From Nocardia africana NBRC 100379 (lineage in GTDB: Bacteria > Actinomycetota > Actinomycetes > Mycobacteriales > Mycobacteriaceae), in the NCBI RefSeq assembly GCF_001612635.1, contig NZ_BDAV01000014.1:248001-312000 (forward strand): 64,000 bases of DNA, in the 5' to 3' direction. The notes beneath the pieces were generated by a model. That model worked only from the letters and a program-made list of their open reading frames with translations, did not search any database and was not told the origin of the DNA. Below are positions 23,382-32,821 of the stretch, one piece after another. Within the stretch, counting starts at the first letter, position 1; each line of letters opens with the position of its first letter. The position numbers and the translations under genes are program-made.

Positions 23382-25010
23382 TCAGTGGCTGTGCTTGCCG
23401 CCGCTGCCGCTGGTCTGCTCCTGGTAGGTGGCCAGGACCTCCAGCTGCTTGTGCTCGGCCTCGTGCTCGCTCGCGGTGAGCGCCTCGGCCTCGGCGGGCG
23501 GATCAGCCCGCAGGAACGAGCCCGAACCCGGCTTGCCGGCCCAGCCCAGCTTGTTCATCTTCTTCGGCACCGGCGCGCCCTGGTACTCCAGCGGAATCGG
23601 GTGGCCGTGAGCGTCGACCGGGCCCAGCGGCTGGTGCACCTCGATGTACTCACCGTGCGGCAGGCGCTTGATCACACCGGTCTCGATGCCGTGCTCGAGG
23701 ACCGTGCGGTCGGCGCGCTGCAGACCCAGGCACAACCGGTACGCCAGGAAGTAGGCGATCGGCGGCGCGACGAGCAGGGCGATGCGGAAGAACCAGGTCG
23801 TCGCGTTCAGCGACACATCGAACTTCAGCGCGATGATGTCGTTGACACACGCCAGGGTCAGCACCAGGTAGAAGGCGATGGCCATGGCGCCGATCGCGGT
23901 GCGCACCGGCACGTCACGCGGACGCTGCAGGATGTTGTGGTGCACCGTGTCGCCGGTGAGGCGCTTCTCGATCCACGGGTAGGCGATCAGCACCGCGAAC
24001 ACCAGGCCCATGATCAACGCGACCCAGAACGGAGCCGGCACGGTGTAGCGACCCAGGTACAGCTCCCACGGCGGCATCAGACGGGCCATACCGTCGGTCC
24101 ACATCATGTAGAAGTCGGGCTGCGAACCGGCCGACACCTGTGACGGGTTGTAGGGGCCCAGGTTCCAGATCGGGTTGATCTGCAGCACACCACCCATGAC
24201 GGCGAGCACGCCCAGGGTGAACATGAAGAACGCGCCCTGGTCGGCGGCGAACACCGGCACGATGCGGGCACCGACCACGTTGTTCTCGGTGCGGCCCGGT
24301 CCGGGGAACTGGGTGTGCTTCTGGTACCAGACGATCGCCACGTGCGCCGCGATCAGCGCCAGCATGATGCCCGGGAACAGCAGCACGTGCGCGATGTACA
24401 GGCGCGGGATGATGATCGTGCCCGGGAAGTCACCGCCGAAGATCAGCCAGTGCATCCAGGTGCCGACCAGCGGAATACCCATGGTGATACCACCGAAGGC
24501 GGCCCGCAGACCGGTACCCGACAGCAGGTCGTCGGGCAGCGAGTAACCGAAGAAGCCCTCGAACATCGCCAGGATCAGCAGCAGCGAGCCGATCACCCAG
24601 TTCGCCTCACGCGGCTTGCGGAACGCGCCGGTGAAGAAGATGCGGAACAGGTGGATGATGATCGAGCACGCGAACAGCAGCGCCGCCCAGTGGTGCACCT
24701 GGCGGACGAACAGACCGCCGCGCACCTCGAAGGAGATGTTCAGCGCCGTCTCGTACGCCCGCGACATGGTGACGCCGCGCAGCGGCTGGTAAGCGCCGTG
24801 GTAGACGACCTCGCTCATCGACGGATCGAAGAACAGCGTCAGGTAGATACCCGACAGGATCAGGATGATGAAGGCGTAGAGCGCGATCTCACCCAGCAGG
24901 AACGACCAGTGGGTCGGGAAGACCTTGTTGATCGACCGTTTCACGAACGCCGCGGCACGGTACCGCTCGTCCATCTCGTTGGCCTGTGCGACCACTTTGC
25001 TCGGACTCAT
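23382..25010 (-). CDS. qcrB: Cytochrome bc1 complex cytochrome b subunit
   Basis: Quinol-oxidising, proton-translocating core of the actinobacterial bcc-aa3 supercomplex. Multi-spanning protein with the heme-ligand His pairs in VHHWAALLFACSIIIHLF and IAHVLLFPGIMLALIAAHVAIVW; the quinol-site tetrapeptide region is QPDFYMMW. 542 residues including the long C-terminal cytoplasmic extension (His/Glu-rich, ending GSGGKHSH) typical of actinobacterial QcrB. ATG start overlaps the qcrA stop (ATGA). Last gene of the operon, followed by a 12-bp-stem terminator. QcrB is the target of imidazopyridine inhibitors in mycobacteria. Confidence 0.97.
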   Translation of the reverse strand: MSPSKVVAQANEMDERYRAAAFVKRSINKVFPTHWSFLLGEIALYAFIILILSGIYLTLFFDPSMSEVVYHGAYQPLRGVTMSRAYETALNISFEVRGGLFVRQVHHWAALLFACSIIIHLFRIFFTGAFRKPREANWVIGSLLLILAMFEGFFGYSLPDDLLSGTGLRAAFGGITMGIPLVGTWMHWLIFGGDFPGTIIIPRLYIAHVLLFPGIMLALIAAHVAIVWYQKHTQFPGPGRTENNVVGARIVPVFAADQGAFFMFTLGVLAVMGGVLQINPIWNLGPYNPSQVSAGSQPDFYMMWTDGMARLMPPWELYLGRYTVPAPFWVALIMGLVFAVLIAYPWIEKRLTGDTVHHNILQRPRDVPVRTAIGAMAIAFYLVLTLACVNDIIALKFDVSLNATTWFFRIALLVAPPIAYFLAYRLCLGLQRADRTVLEHGIETGVIKRLPHGEYIEVHQPLGPVDAHGHPIPLEYQGAPVPKKMNKLGWAGKPGSGSFLRADPPAEAEALTASEHEAEHKQLEVLATYQEQTSGSGGKHSH

Positions 25011-26179
25011 GAACGACGCTCCCAGAAGGCCGGACCGAGCGGCTCGATGAAGTCGCCGTTGGCGACCAGGTAGCCGTCGGTGTTGACGGTGATGGGCAGC
25101 TGCGGCAGGGCGCGGGCGGCGGGACCGAAGATCGGCTTACCCCACTCGGTCGCCGAGAACTGCGACTGATGGCACGGGCACAGGATCCGGTTGGTCTGCT
25201 GCTCGTACAGCGAGGTCGGGCAGCCCAGGTGAGTGCAGATCTTCGAGTACGCCCAGTAGTCACCGAAGTTGAAGCTCTCCTGGCCCCTGCGCTTGATCGC
25301 CTTCTGCCCGTCCTCCGGGCGCAGGCGGATCAACATGACCGCGTTACGGATGCCACGCAGCGACTGGAGGGTCTCCTCCTCGTTGCCGCGCCACTCCTCT
25401 TTCCACGGAAACACGGTCTCCATGGCGCCGGCGTCGAGGTCCTCCGGCCGCACCAGCACGATGTCCTCGGGCCGGCCGGTGTCCTTGCGCAGGTAGATGG
25501 TCTGGCCCGGGTAGTCCGGAGTCCAGCCCGACACCCACAGCGGGGACTTCATGCCCTTGGCCCACGGGTTCTTGATCATGCCGCCGACGAACAGGAACAG
25601 TGCGCCGATACCCAGCACACCCACGCCCAGTCCGGCGGTACGGGTGATCATCTTGCGACGACCCAGCGTCGAGGTCTCCAGCGCGTCCGACAGCTGCGCG
25701 CCCAGGGTGCGCCGGTCGACCTCGTCGGAGGGACCGTCGTGACGGGTCTGGATGGAGATCTCGTTCGGGATGAACTTCTTGCGGATGATGACCGCGGCGA
25801 CGCCGATGGCCAGCACCGCGATACCCAGTAGCAGGCCGTAGAGCGGCGTGGCCAGCGAATACAGGCCGTTGCCGTCCTCATTGCGGCCCTTGTACTCCCA
25901 GGGCCAGAACAGGTAGACGCCGATCAGCGCGGCCGCCGCCAGGGCGGAGATGGCGAACCAGAACGTCACGTGGCGCTCGGCACGCTTCTCCGCGCGTGTG
26001 CCCGGAACCGGCCAGCGCGGAGCGCGGTAGACGACGTCGACGCCGTCGCGCGCGGTACCGAGTTCGACCAGCTCGGCGGTCGACATCGCGTCGAGCTGCT
26101 CCTCGGTGGGGTTCAGGTTCACGCCCTTACCGCCGCCATCCTCAGGCCGGCTCATCTCGTTTCGCTCCTGTTCGCTCAT
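25007..26179 (-). CDS. qcrA: Cytochrome bc1 complex Rieske iron-sulfur subunit
   Basis: [2Fe-2S] protein passing electrons from quinol to the di-heme cytochrome c. Actinobacterial form with three transmembrane helices (about 71-93, 110-132, 182-201) rather than one. Cluster motif 1 is CTHLGC (Cys 315, His 317, Cys 320) and motif 2 CPCHQS (Cys 334, Cys 336, His 337). The ATG at 26179, which overlaps the qcrC stop (ATGA), is chosen; an upstream in-frame ATG would add only 6 residues. 390 residues. Coupled on both sides within ctaE-qcrCAB. Confidence 0.96.
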   Translation of the reverse strand: MSEQERNEMSRPEDGGGKGVNLNPTEEQLDAMSTAELVELGTARDGVDVVYRAPRWPVPGTRAEKRAERHVTFWFAISALAAAALIGVYLFWPWEYKGRNEDGNGLYSLATPLYGLLLGIAVLAIGVAAVIIRKKFIPNEISIQTRHDGPSDEVDRRTLGAQLSDALETSTLGRRKMITRTAGLGVGVLGIGALFLFVGGMIKNPWAKGMKSPLWVSGWTPDYPGQTIYLRKDTGRPEDIVLVRPEDLDAGAMETVFPWKEEWRGNEEETLQSLRGIRNAVMLIRLRPEDGQKAIKRRGQESFNFGDYWAYSKICTHLGCPTSLYEQQTNRILCPCHQSQFSATEWGKPIFGPAARALPQLPITVNTDGYLVANGDFIEPLGPAFWERRS

Positions 26180-27054
26180 GATCGCGATCCGATCCACATC
26201 GCGGCGCCCACCAGCACGATGATGCCGGCGACCCAGATGGCGATGGCCTCGGTCGCGGGACCGAAACCGCCCAGGCCGTATCCGGCCTCCGGCTTGGTCT
26301 CGGTGCGGTCCTTCACATAGGCCACGATGTCACGCTTCTCCTCCGGAGACAGCTGCCGGTCGGAGAATTTCGGCATGTTCTGCGGGCCGGTGAGCATCGC
26401 GGTGTAGATCTGCTGCGCGCTGGCCGGCTCCAGCGGCGGCGCGAACTTGCCGGAGGACAGCGCACCGCCCTTACCGGTGAAGTTGTGGCAGGACGCGCAG
26501 TTGAGGCGGAACAACTCGCCACCGCGTCCCAGGTCGGCACCCTTGATCAGGGAATCCTGCGCGATCTCGCCGTTCGGGTCGCGGACCACGGTCGGGCCGC
26601 CGCCGTTGGCCGCCACGTACGCGCCCAGCGCGTCGGTCTGGCGGGCGTCGAACTTCGGGGGCTTGCGCTGAATCTGCGCGCCGTTGCCCGCGGCGGGCAT
26701 GCGACCGGTGGACACCTGGAAGTAAACCGCCGCCTCGCCGACACCGATCAGGCTGGGGCCGCGGTCCGGCACACCCTGCAGGTTGGCGCCGTGACAGGTG
26801 ATGCAGGAGGTCTCGTAGATCTGCTTACCCTCGCGGATCAGCGCCGACTGATCCTCGTTGGCCGTCGCGACCTGTGCGTGCGGGGTGAGCGCCGATGCCG
26901 CGAAGCCGGCTCCGACGAGGCCCATCAGAAGAACCAGACCGCCGGCGAGCTTGCGGCGCATCCGGCGCTGCTTGCGGGTCTTGATGGCCTGGTTGTTCTC
27001 AGCGCTGCCGATCCCGCTCGTGGGATCTGGCGCTGACGGGGGAGATGAACTCAT
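26176..27054 (-). CDS. qcrC: Di-heme cytochrome c subunit of the bc1 complex
   Basis: Membrane-anchored c-type cytochrome with two heme sites, CITCH (84-88) and CASCH (186-190), which lets the complex pass electrons to the aa3 oxidase without soluble cytochrome c. N-terminal helix about 37-57 after a basic KTRKQRRMRRK, C-terminal anchor about 268-286. 292 residues. AAAGGGA precedes the ATG. It follows ctaE and overlaps qcrA. Confidence 0.97.
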   Translation of the reverse strand: MSSSPPSAPDPTSGIGSAENNQAIKTRKQRRMRRKLAGGLVLLMGLVGAGFAASALTPHAQVATANEDQSALIREGKQIYETSCITCHGANLQGVPDRGPSLIGVGEAAVYFQVSTGRMPAAGNGAQIQRKPPKFDARQTDALGAYVAANGGGPTVVRDPNGEIAQDSLIKGADLGRGGELFRLNCASCHNFTGKGGALSSGKFAPPLEPASAQQIYTAMLTGPQNMPKFSDRQLSPEEKRDIVAYVKDRTETKPEAGYGLGGFGPATEAIAIWVAGIIVLVGAAMWIGSRS

Positions 27055-27135
27055 CTGTGTCCCTTTGGAGTAGACGGAACCGACTTGTGCAAAGTGTGTA
27101 TTTGTCGCGGACCGCGCGTGACGGCCGCCGCCCGG

Positions 27136-27747
27136 CTAGCGGACGAAGTAGATCGTGGCGAACAGCCCGATCCAGACGATGTCGACGAAGTGCCAGTAGT
27201 AGGAGACGACGATGGCCGCGGTGGCCTGGGCCGGCGTGAACTTACTGACCTTGGTGCGAATCAGCAGGAAGATGAACGCGATGAGACCGCCGATGACGTG
27301 CAGACCGTGGAAGCCGGTGGTGATGAAGAACACCGAGCCGTAGATGCTGCTCGAGATGGTGGTGCCCTCTTGGTAGAGCGCGTGGTACTCGGTGCCCTGA
27401 CCGGCCACGAAGAACGCGCCCATGAAGAAGGTGAGCAGGTACCAGCGGCGCAGGCCGAAGACATCGCCGCGCTCCGCCGAGAACACACCCATCTGGCAGG
27501 TGAACGAGGAGGCGATCAGCACGGCCGTGACCGGCACGGCGAGCTTGAGGTTCAGCTCGGTCGGTTCCGGCGGCCAGTTGCCATGAGCCTGGGCACGAGC
27601 GACGAAGTACATGGCGAAGAGGCCGGCGAAGAACATCAGCTCGCTCGACAGCCAGATGATGGTTCCGACGCTGACCATGTTGGGCCGGTTCAGCGAATGC
27701 ACACGCTGAGTAATGGCCGATCCTGGGGTCCCTACTGCGGTCGTCAC
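27136..27747 (-). CDS. ctaE: Cytochrome c oxidase subunit III
   Basis: Helical subunit of the aa3 oxidase, 203 residues, five to six membrane spans. Conserved family blocks: IIWLSSELMFFAGLFAMYF, AERGDVFGLRRWYLLTFFMGAFFVAGQ, TGFHGLHVIGGLIAF and VVSYYWHFVDIVWIGLFATIYF. First gene of ctaE-qcrC-qcrA-qcrB. GTG start 7 nt after a CATACT -10 box, so the operon mRNA is probably leaderless. Confidence 0.96.
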   Translation of the reverse strand: MTTAVGTPGSAITQRVHSLNRPNMVSVGTIIWLSSELMFFAGLFAMYFVARAQAHGNWPPEPTELNLKLAVPVTAVLIASSFTCQMGVFSAERGDVFGLRRWYLLTFFMGAFFVAGQGTEYHALYQEGTTISSSIYGSVFFITTGFHGLHVIGGLIAFIFLLIRTKVSKFTPAQATAAIVVSYYWHFVDIVWIGLFATIYFVR

Positions 27748-27754
27748 GCCGGTA

Positions 27755-27760
27755 AGTATG
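27755..27760 (-). promoter_or_regulatory. -10 box of the ctaE-qcrCAB operon
   Basis: CATACT on the minus strand, 7 nt before the GTG at 27747; one base off TATACT. Confidence 0.5.
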
Positions 27761-27956
27761 ACTCGTCGTAGTACGACAGGCGTAGCCGGGTGCGAATTCG
27801 GGGTGTCGGGTTCGGAATCATCAGCGCGCGAGCGGGTCTGGGGGCCGATTCGGCGTGTCCGGTGAACCCGCAGGTCGAGCGCGAACGCCACCATGATGAC
27901 CAGCGGAAATCGCGGGTATGCGATGCTGCGGGCGAGCGTGGAGGAAGGCGGAGGGA

Positions 27957-28424
27957 ATGGGAATTCGATCGGTGTGGCAGCGCCTGTCGGGCCGGGGTGC
28001 GGCGCCGGAATTGGATCCGGCACGAACGGATCTGGTGGTCGTTGTGTCCAGTTTCGACGATGCCGAAGCCTGCTCGAGCGCGCTCGAGCGCGCGACCGGC
28101 TGGCGCGCCGAGGAGCAGGCCCTGCTGCGTCATCATCTGCGTATTCCGGCCGCGGCCCGCGACGAGGTCGTGGACATCGCCGCCCAGGAGGGCTACTCCC
28201 CCGCCGCACCGCCGGCGGCCGACGTCGAGACCGATGTCCCGACCGACGATGCGGGCGACGGTCATATCGAATTGGTATTACAGCGGGTGCAGATCCTCGA
28301 TGCACTGCACTGTTCCCAGGAGCGTTCGCGGATGGCGGGATTGGCCCAGCGGCACGAGGGCACCGCGACGGGCTGGGACGCGCTTCAACCGAGCGGATAC
28401 AAAGAGATTGCCTCCGCCGATTAG
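27957..28424 (+). CDS. Hypothetical protein between ctaE and trpD, 155 aa
   Basis: Not recognised. ATG start preceded by GAGGAAGG and GGAGGG, good coding third positions. The N-terminal half looks like an alpha/beta domain (DLVVVVSSFDDAEACSSALERATGW, RIPAAARDEVVDIAAQEGYS); the C-terminal half is a helix with LQRVQILDALHCSQERSRMAGLAQRH. Loosely reminiscent of small ribonuclease-regulator-like folds, but I cannot assign it. Divergent from ctaE and 91 nt before trpD. Confidence 0.7.
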   Translation: MGIRSVWQRLSGRGAAPELDPARTDLVVVVSSFDDAEACSSALERATGWRAEEQALLRHHLRIPAAARDEVVDIAAQEGYSPAAPPAADVETDVPTDDAGDGHIELVLQRVQILDALHCSQERSRMAGLAQRHEGTATGWDALQPSGYKEIASAD

Positions 28425-28515
28425 GCTGCTAGCCGGGCGGCCGACGGCAATCCCCGGCCCGCCCACGCCCGCGCGGACGAGCGATGCGGGTGTCCGATCG
28501 CGAACGGGAGAAACG

Positions 28516-29568
28516 ATGAGCGCGCGCAGCTGGCCCGAGATTCTCGGTGCCCTGACCGACGGGGTCGATCTGACCGCGGAGGAGGCGGCGTGGGCGATCG
28601 ACGAGATCTTCTCCGACAACGCCACGCAGGCGCAGATCGCGGCCTTCGGCGTGGCCATCAAGATGAAGGGCCCCACCGCGATCGAGCTGTCCGGCCTGGC
28701 GACCGGCATGTTGAGCCATGCCCGGCGGGTGTCGCTCGATATGGGCGCGGTCGACATCGTCGGCACCGGCGGCGACCGCTCCGGCTCGGTCAATATCTCC
28801 ACCATGTCTTCGATCGTGGTGTCCGCGGCGGGCGTTCCGGTGGTGAAGCACGGCAACCGGGCGGCCTCGTCGAAGAGCGGCGGCGCGGACGTGCTCGAGG
28901 CGCTGGGTGTGCGGATCGCGTTGAGCCCGGAGTCGGTGGCCCAGTGTGTGCGCGAGGTGGGTATCGGTTTCTGCTTCGCTCCGCTGTTTCATCCGGCGCT
29001 GCGGTTCGCAGGTCCGGCGCGCAAGGAGATCGGCATTCCGACGGTCTTCAACGTGCTGGGCCCGTTGACCAATCCGGCGCAGCCGCGCGCGGGCCTGATC
29101 GGGTGCGCCTTCGCCGAGCTCGTCCCGGTGATCGCCGGGGCTTTCGCCGAACGCGGCGCCAACGCGCTGGTGGTGCGCGGCAACGACGGTCTCGACGAGA
29201 TCACCACCGCCGATACCACCGACGTGTGGGTCGTCGCCGGGGGTGAGCAGTACGAGACCGTCATCGATCCGACGCGCCTGGGCATCCCCCGCGCGGATCC
29301 GGCGGCGCTGCGCGGCGGCGATGCGACGGTCAACGCCGCGATCGCCCGCGATATGTTCAACGGCGCCCCCGGGCCCGTCCGCGACGCGGTCCTGCTCAAT
29401 TCCGCCGCCGCCATCGTCGCCTTCGAGCTGACCCCGGAGACCGCCCGCACCGATATCCACGAGCTGCTGCGCCCCGCTTTGGAGCGGGCGGCCGCCTCGG
29501 TCGATTCGGGCGCCGCCACGCAACTCCTGGACCGCTGGGTGAAGGTGAGCAACGAACTCGGCGAGTGA
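28516..29568 (+). CDS. trpD: Anthranilate phosphoribosyltransferase
   Basis: Second step of tryptophan synthesis: anthranilate + PRPP to phosphoribosylanthranilate. PRPP/Mg motif VGTGGDRSGSVNIST, KHGNRAASSKSGGADVLEALG, and GNDGLDEITTADTT are diagnostic. 350 residues. ATG with GGGAG 5-6 nt upstream. Stands apart from other trp genes, next to ctaE as in mycobacteria. Confidence 0.97.
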   Translation: MSARSWPEILGALTDGVDLTAEEAAWAIDEIFSDNATQAQIAAFGVAIKMKGPTAIELSGLATGMLSHARRVSLDMGAVDIVGTGGDRSGSVNISTMSSIVVSAAGVPVVKHGNRAASSKSGGADVLEALGVRIALSPESVAQCVREVGIGFCFAPLFHPALRFAGPARKEIGIPTVFNVLGPLTNPAQPRAGLIGCAFAELVPVIAGAFAERGANALVVRGNDGLDEITTADTTDVWVVAGGEQYETVIDPTRLGIPRADPAALRGGDATVNAAIARDMFNGAPGPVRDAVLLNSAAAIVAFELTPETARTDIHELLRPALERAAASVDSGAATQLLDRWVKVSNELGE

Positions 29569-29626
29569 GAGCCGCACGCGACAATCCGGCCGGCCTCGCA
29601 CCGTTGCCCCCCAGAACGACGTGACG

Positions 29627-29662
29627 CCGCGACGGGAGCGGACGAATTCCGTCCCGCCGCGG
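29627..29662. terminator. Imperfect hairpin between trpD and maoC
   Basis: CCGCG...CGCGG outer stem (29627-29631/29658-29662) and an inner GGGA(G)CGGA/TCCGTCCC stem with one bulge, between convergent genes. Confidence 0.4.
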
Positions 29663-29669
29663 CCCACGC

Positions 29670-30122
29670 TCATCTCAGGTAACGCACGATGCTTTCCGCG
29701 ACGCACGCGGGCTTGTCCGCGCCGTCCAGTTCGATGGTGACCGTCCGCACCGCCTGGAGGCCGCCGGGGATCTCGGAGACCGAGTCCAGGTGGACGCGGG
29801 CGCGGATGCGGCCGCCCGACGGCACCGGCGTGATGAAGCGAACCTTGTTGAGCCCGTAGTTGATTCCCATCGTGATGCCGCCCACCGTGGTCGCCTGGTT
29901 GGTCAGCGGCACCAGCAGCGACAGGGTGAGGAATCCGTGCGCGATGGTGTGTCCGTAGGGGCCCTGCGCCGCCTTCTCGGTGTCGACGTGAATCCACTGG
30001 TGGTCGCCGGTGGCGTCGGCGAAAGTGTTGATGCGGTCCTGGTCGACCTGCAACCAGTCGCTGACACCGAGTTCGGTGCCCACGGCCGCGGCGAGGGCGT
30101 CCAGATCGGCGAAATCGGTCAT
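29670..30122 (-). CDS. MaoC-like (R)-enoyl-CoA hydratase
   Basis: Single hot-dog domain, 150 residues. Active-site block FADATGDHQWIHVDTEKAAQGPYGHTIAHGFLTLSL carries the Asp/His dyad of R-specific hydratases; very similar to M. tuberculosis HtdZ/Rv0130 as I recall it. Hydrates trans-2-enoyl-CoA. ATG with an AAAGGGA site. Last gene of a five-gene operon with acyl-CoA ligase, two acyl-CoA dehydrogenases and an SDR, which together could activate and partly oxidise an acyl substrate; no thiolase is present. Confidence 0.9.
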   Translation of the reverse strand: MTDFADLDALAAAVGTELGVSDWLQVDQDRINTFADATGDHQWIHVDTEKAAQGPYGHTIAHGFLTLSLLVPLTNQATTVGGITMGINYGLNKVRFITPVPSGGRIRARVHLDSVSEIPGGLQAVRTVTIELDGADKPACVAESIVRYLR

Positions 30123-30162
30123 ATCTCGTCCCTTTCGTGCTGCCGGGGCGCACGCCGCCGGG

Positions 30163-31647
30163 TCACATGAAACGTTGCTTCAGTTCGCGTTTGAGAACCT
30201 TGTGTGTGGGCCCCAGCGGCAGTTCGGTCACGAACTCCGCCCGCCGCGGGTATTTGTACCGTGCCACATGCTCACGGCCGTAGGCGATGACCTCCTCGGC
30301 GCTGATCTCACCGGCGGGCACGACGACGGCCACGATCTCCTCGCCGTAGTTCTCGTCCGGCACCCCGATCACCGCCACCTGCGCGATGTTCGGATGCCGC
30401 AGCAGCGCCTCCTCCACCTCGGTGGGATAGACGTTGAATCCGCCGCGGATGATCATCTCCTTGATCCGGTCGACGATCCGCAGATATCCCTGCTCGTCCC
30501 GCACCCCGAGGTCGCCGGTGCGGAACCAGCCGTCGATCACGGCCCGCGCGCTCGCCTCGGGATTGCCGGTATAGCCGCTGAACACATTGTGCCCGCGCAC
30601 CACGACCTCACCGACGCTGCCGGCCGGCAGCAACTCTGTGCGGTCGGTGATGGCGGGATCGGCGATCTCCACGTCCACACCCCACACCGGATGTCCCACG
30701 GTGCCGGCGCGCGGTCCGAAGACCGGCTGGTTCACCGCGGCGGTCGGAGAGGTCTCCGACAGCCCGTATCCCTCGAGGATCTGCGCGTCGAACACCTCCT
30801 CGAACCGCTCCAGCACCGGCAGCGGCAGTGCCGCGCCCCCGGAGATGCACAGTCGCAGCGCGGGGAGTTCGCCGGCGTCGGCGGCCGCCTCGATCAGTCC
30901 GTGATACATGGTCGGGACGCCGTGGAAGGTGTTCACGCGTTCGGTCACCATGAGCCGAATCGCCTCGGGCGCGGTGAATCTCGGCATCAGCACGAGGGTC
31001 GCGCCGACCCGCCAGGTGGAGTTCATCGAGACCGTCTGCCCGAATACGTGAAACAGCGGCAGCGCCCCCAGGGCGATGTCGTCGCGGTGCACATCGTTGG
31101 CGTCGAAGGCGTTCACGGTGGCGCACATGACCATATTGAGATGGCTCAGCTCCGCACCTTTGGGGCGGCCGGTGGTCCCGCTGGTGTAGAACACCACCGC
31201 CGTATCCAGCGGTGAACGCGGGACGAACAGCGCGATCGCCTCGCCCACAAGGCTTTCCGGGCGCAGACAGGCGATTCCGGCCCGACGGGCCGCTTCCGCG
31301 CCGACCGGTTCCACCTGCGGATGGCAGATCAGCAGCGTCGCCCCGCTGTCACGCAGGACGAATTCGGCCTCGTCGGCGGTGAGCAGCAGATGCACCGGCA
31401 CCACCGTCGCCCCGGCGGCGAGGATCGCGTAGTAGGCCCGGGGGAAGTCGGCCGTATTCGGGCACATCAGCGCGACCCGGTCTCCCGGCCGGATGCCGCG
31501 CGCGATCAGCGCACCGGCCTGTTCCCTTGCCGCACGCCACAATTCGGCGAAGGTGAGCCGCTGCTCGCCCTCGATGAGCGCCACGTGATCGGGCCGGCGC
31601 CGCGCCGGTTCGGCGAGAATGCTCGCCAGCGACAGCGTCGCGTTCAC
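30163..31647 (-). CDS. fadD: Long-chain acyl-CoA synthetase (FadD-type, ANL superfamily)
   Basis: ATP-dependent acid:CoA ligase, 494 residues. AMP-binding P-loop VVFYTSGTTGRPKGAELSH, adenine block GYGLSETSP, GWFRTGDLG hinge region, RIKEMIIRGGFNVYP, and catalytic Lys in LGPTHKVLKREL. Start GTG overlaps the upstream acyl-CoA dehydrogenase stop (GTGA). It feeds the dehydrogenases of the same operon; substrate chain length or type (fatty, branched, aromatic or steroid-derived) cannot be read from sequence. Confidence 0.92.
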   Translation of the reverse strand: MNATLSLASILAEPARRRPDHVALIEGEQRLTFAELWRAAREQAGALIARGIRPGDRVALMCPNTADFPRAYYAILAAGATVVPVHLLLTADEAEFVLRDSGATLLICHPQVEPVGAEAARRAGIACLRPESLVGEAIALFVPRSPLDTAVVFYTSGTTGRPKGAELSHLNMVMCATVNAFDANDVHRDDIALGALPLFHVFGQTVSMNSTWRVGATLVLMPRFTAPEAIRLMVTERVNTFHGVPTMYHGLIEAAADAGELPALRLCISGGAALPLPVLERFEEVFDAQILEGYGLSETSPTAAVNQPVFGPRAGTVGHPVWGVDVEIADPAITDRTELLPAGSVGEVVVRGHNVFSGYTGNPEASARAVIDGWFRTGDLGVRDEQGYLRIVDRIKEMIIRGGFNVYPTEVEEALLRHPNIAQVAVIGVPDENYGEEIVAVVVPAGEISAEEVIAYGREHVARYKYPRRAEFVTELPLGPTHKVLKRELKQRFM

Positions 31648-32801
31648 AGCCCCATATCCTTGGCGATGATCATCTTCATGACCTCGTTCGTCCCGCCGTA
31701 GATGCGATTGACCCGATTGTCGGCATACAGCCGGGCGATCGGATATTCGTTGATGAACCCATAGCCACCATGCAGTTGCAGGCAGCGGTCGATGACCCGC
31801 GCGGCGACCTCGGTGCAGAACAGCTTCGCCGAGGCGGCGTCGGCGGCACTGAGTTCACCGGCGTCGAGGGCGTCCAGCGCCCGATCCACCACGGCCTCGG
31901 CCGCGTCGACCTCGGCCTTGCAGGCGGCGAGCTCGAATTTGGTGTTCTGGAACGAGGCGACGGGTTTGCCGAAGACGTTGCGCTGCTGGGTGTATTCCTG
32001 CGCGAACCGCACCGCGGCCGCCGCCTGGGCGTAGGCGCCGGCGGCGATGGAGAGCCGTTCCTGCGGCAGATTCTGACCCAGGTAGGAGAAGCCCTTGTTC
32101 TCCTCGCCCAGCAGATCCTCGACCGGCACGCGTACGTCGGTGAAGTTCAGCTCGGCGGTATCGGAGGTCCGCAGGCCCAGCTTGTCGAGTTTGCGGCCGA
32201 CCGTGTAACCCGGCGACGTGGTGTCGACCACGAGCAGGGAGATGCCGAAGCGGCGGTCGTCCTCGCGGGGCGGCGCGGTGCGGGCGCAGACGATCACCCG
32301 GTCGGCGTTCACGCCGCCGGTGATGAACGTCTTGGCGCCGTTGAGCACATAGTGCGTGCCGTCCTCGGAAAGCTTGGCGGTGGTGCGCATTCCGGCCAGA
32401 TCCGATCCGGTGCCGGGTTCGGTCATGGCGATGGCGAACATGATCTCACCGGCGGCGAATCCGGGCAGCCAGCGCTGCTTCTGTTCCTCGGTGGCGAGCT
32501 TCTTCAGATACGGCAGGCACAGCCCGACGTGCACACTGGACCCGCCGAACGACACACCCGCCCGTGCCGTCTCCTCCATGAGGATGGCCTGGAATTTGAA
32601 CGACTCGATACCGGCGCCGCCGTATTCCTCGGGCACCTCGATACCGAATACGCCCAATTCGGCCAGCTTGTAATAGAACTCGCGGGGCACGATGCCCGCC
32701 TCGTACCACGTGTCGTAGACGGGGACCACTTCGGTCTCGACGAATTTGCGGATGGTGCCGCGGAAGGCGTCGTGGTCGGCGGTGAAGCCTGTTCTGCGCA
32801 T
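31644..32801 (-). CDS. fadE: Acyl-CoA dehydrogenase
   Basis: FAD enzyme introducing the alpha-beta double bond into acyl-CoA, 385 residues. FAIAMTEPGTGSDLAGMRTTA, NGAKTFITGG, RNVFGKPVASFQNTKF, LHGGYGFINEYPIARLYAD and YGGTNEVMKMIIAK (catalytic Glu in GGTNE) are all present. ATG at 32801 with AGGAGA 6 nt upstream; longer in-frame readings lack this. Third gene of the TetR-linked operon, between SDR and FadD. Confidence 0.93.
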   Translation of the reverse strand: MRRTGFTADHDAFRGTIRKFVETEVVPVYDTWYEAGIVPREFYYKLAELGVFGIEVPEEYGGAGIESFKFQAILMEETARAGVSFGGSSVHVGLCLPYLKKLATEEQKQRWLPGFAAGEIMFAIAMTEPGTGSDLAGMRTTAKLSEDGTHYVLNGAKTFITGGVNADRVIVCARTAPPREDDRRFGISLLVVDTTSPGYTVGRKLDKLGLRTSDTAELNFTDVRVPVEDLLGEENKGFSYLGQNLPQERLSIAAGAYAQAAAAVRFAQEYTQQRNVFGKPVASFQNTKFELAACKAEVDAAEAVVDRALDALDAGELSAADAASAKLFCTEVAARVIDRCLQLHGGYGFINEYPIARLYADNRVNRIYGGTNEVMKMIIAKDMGL

Positions 32802-32821
32802 GATGTTCTCCTGGAACGGTT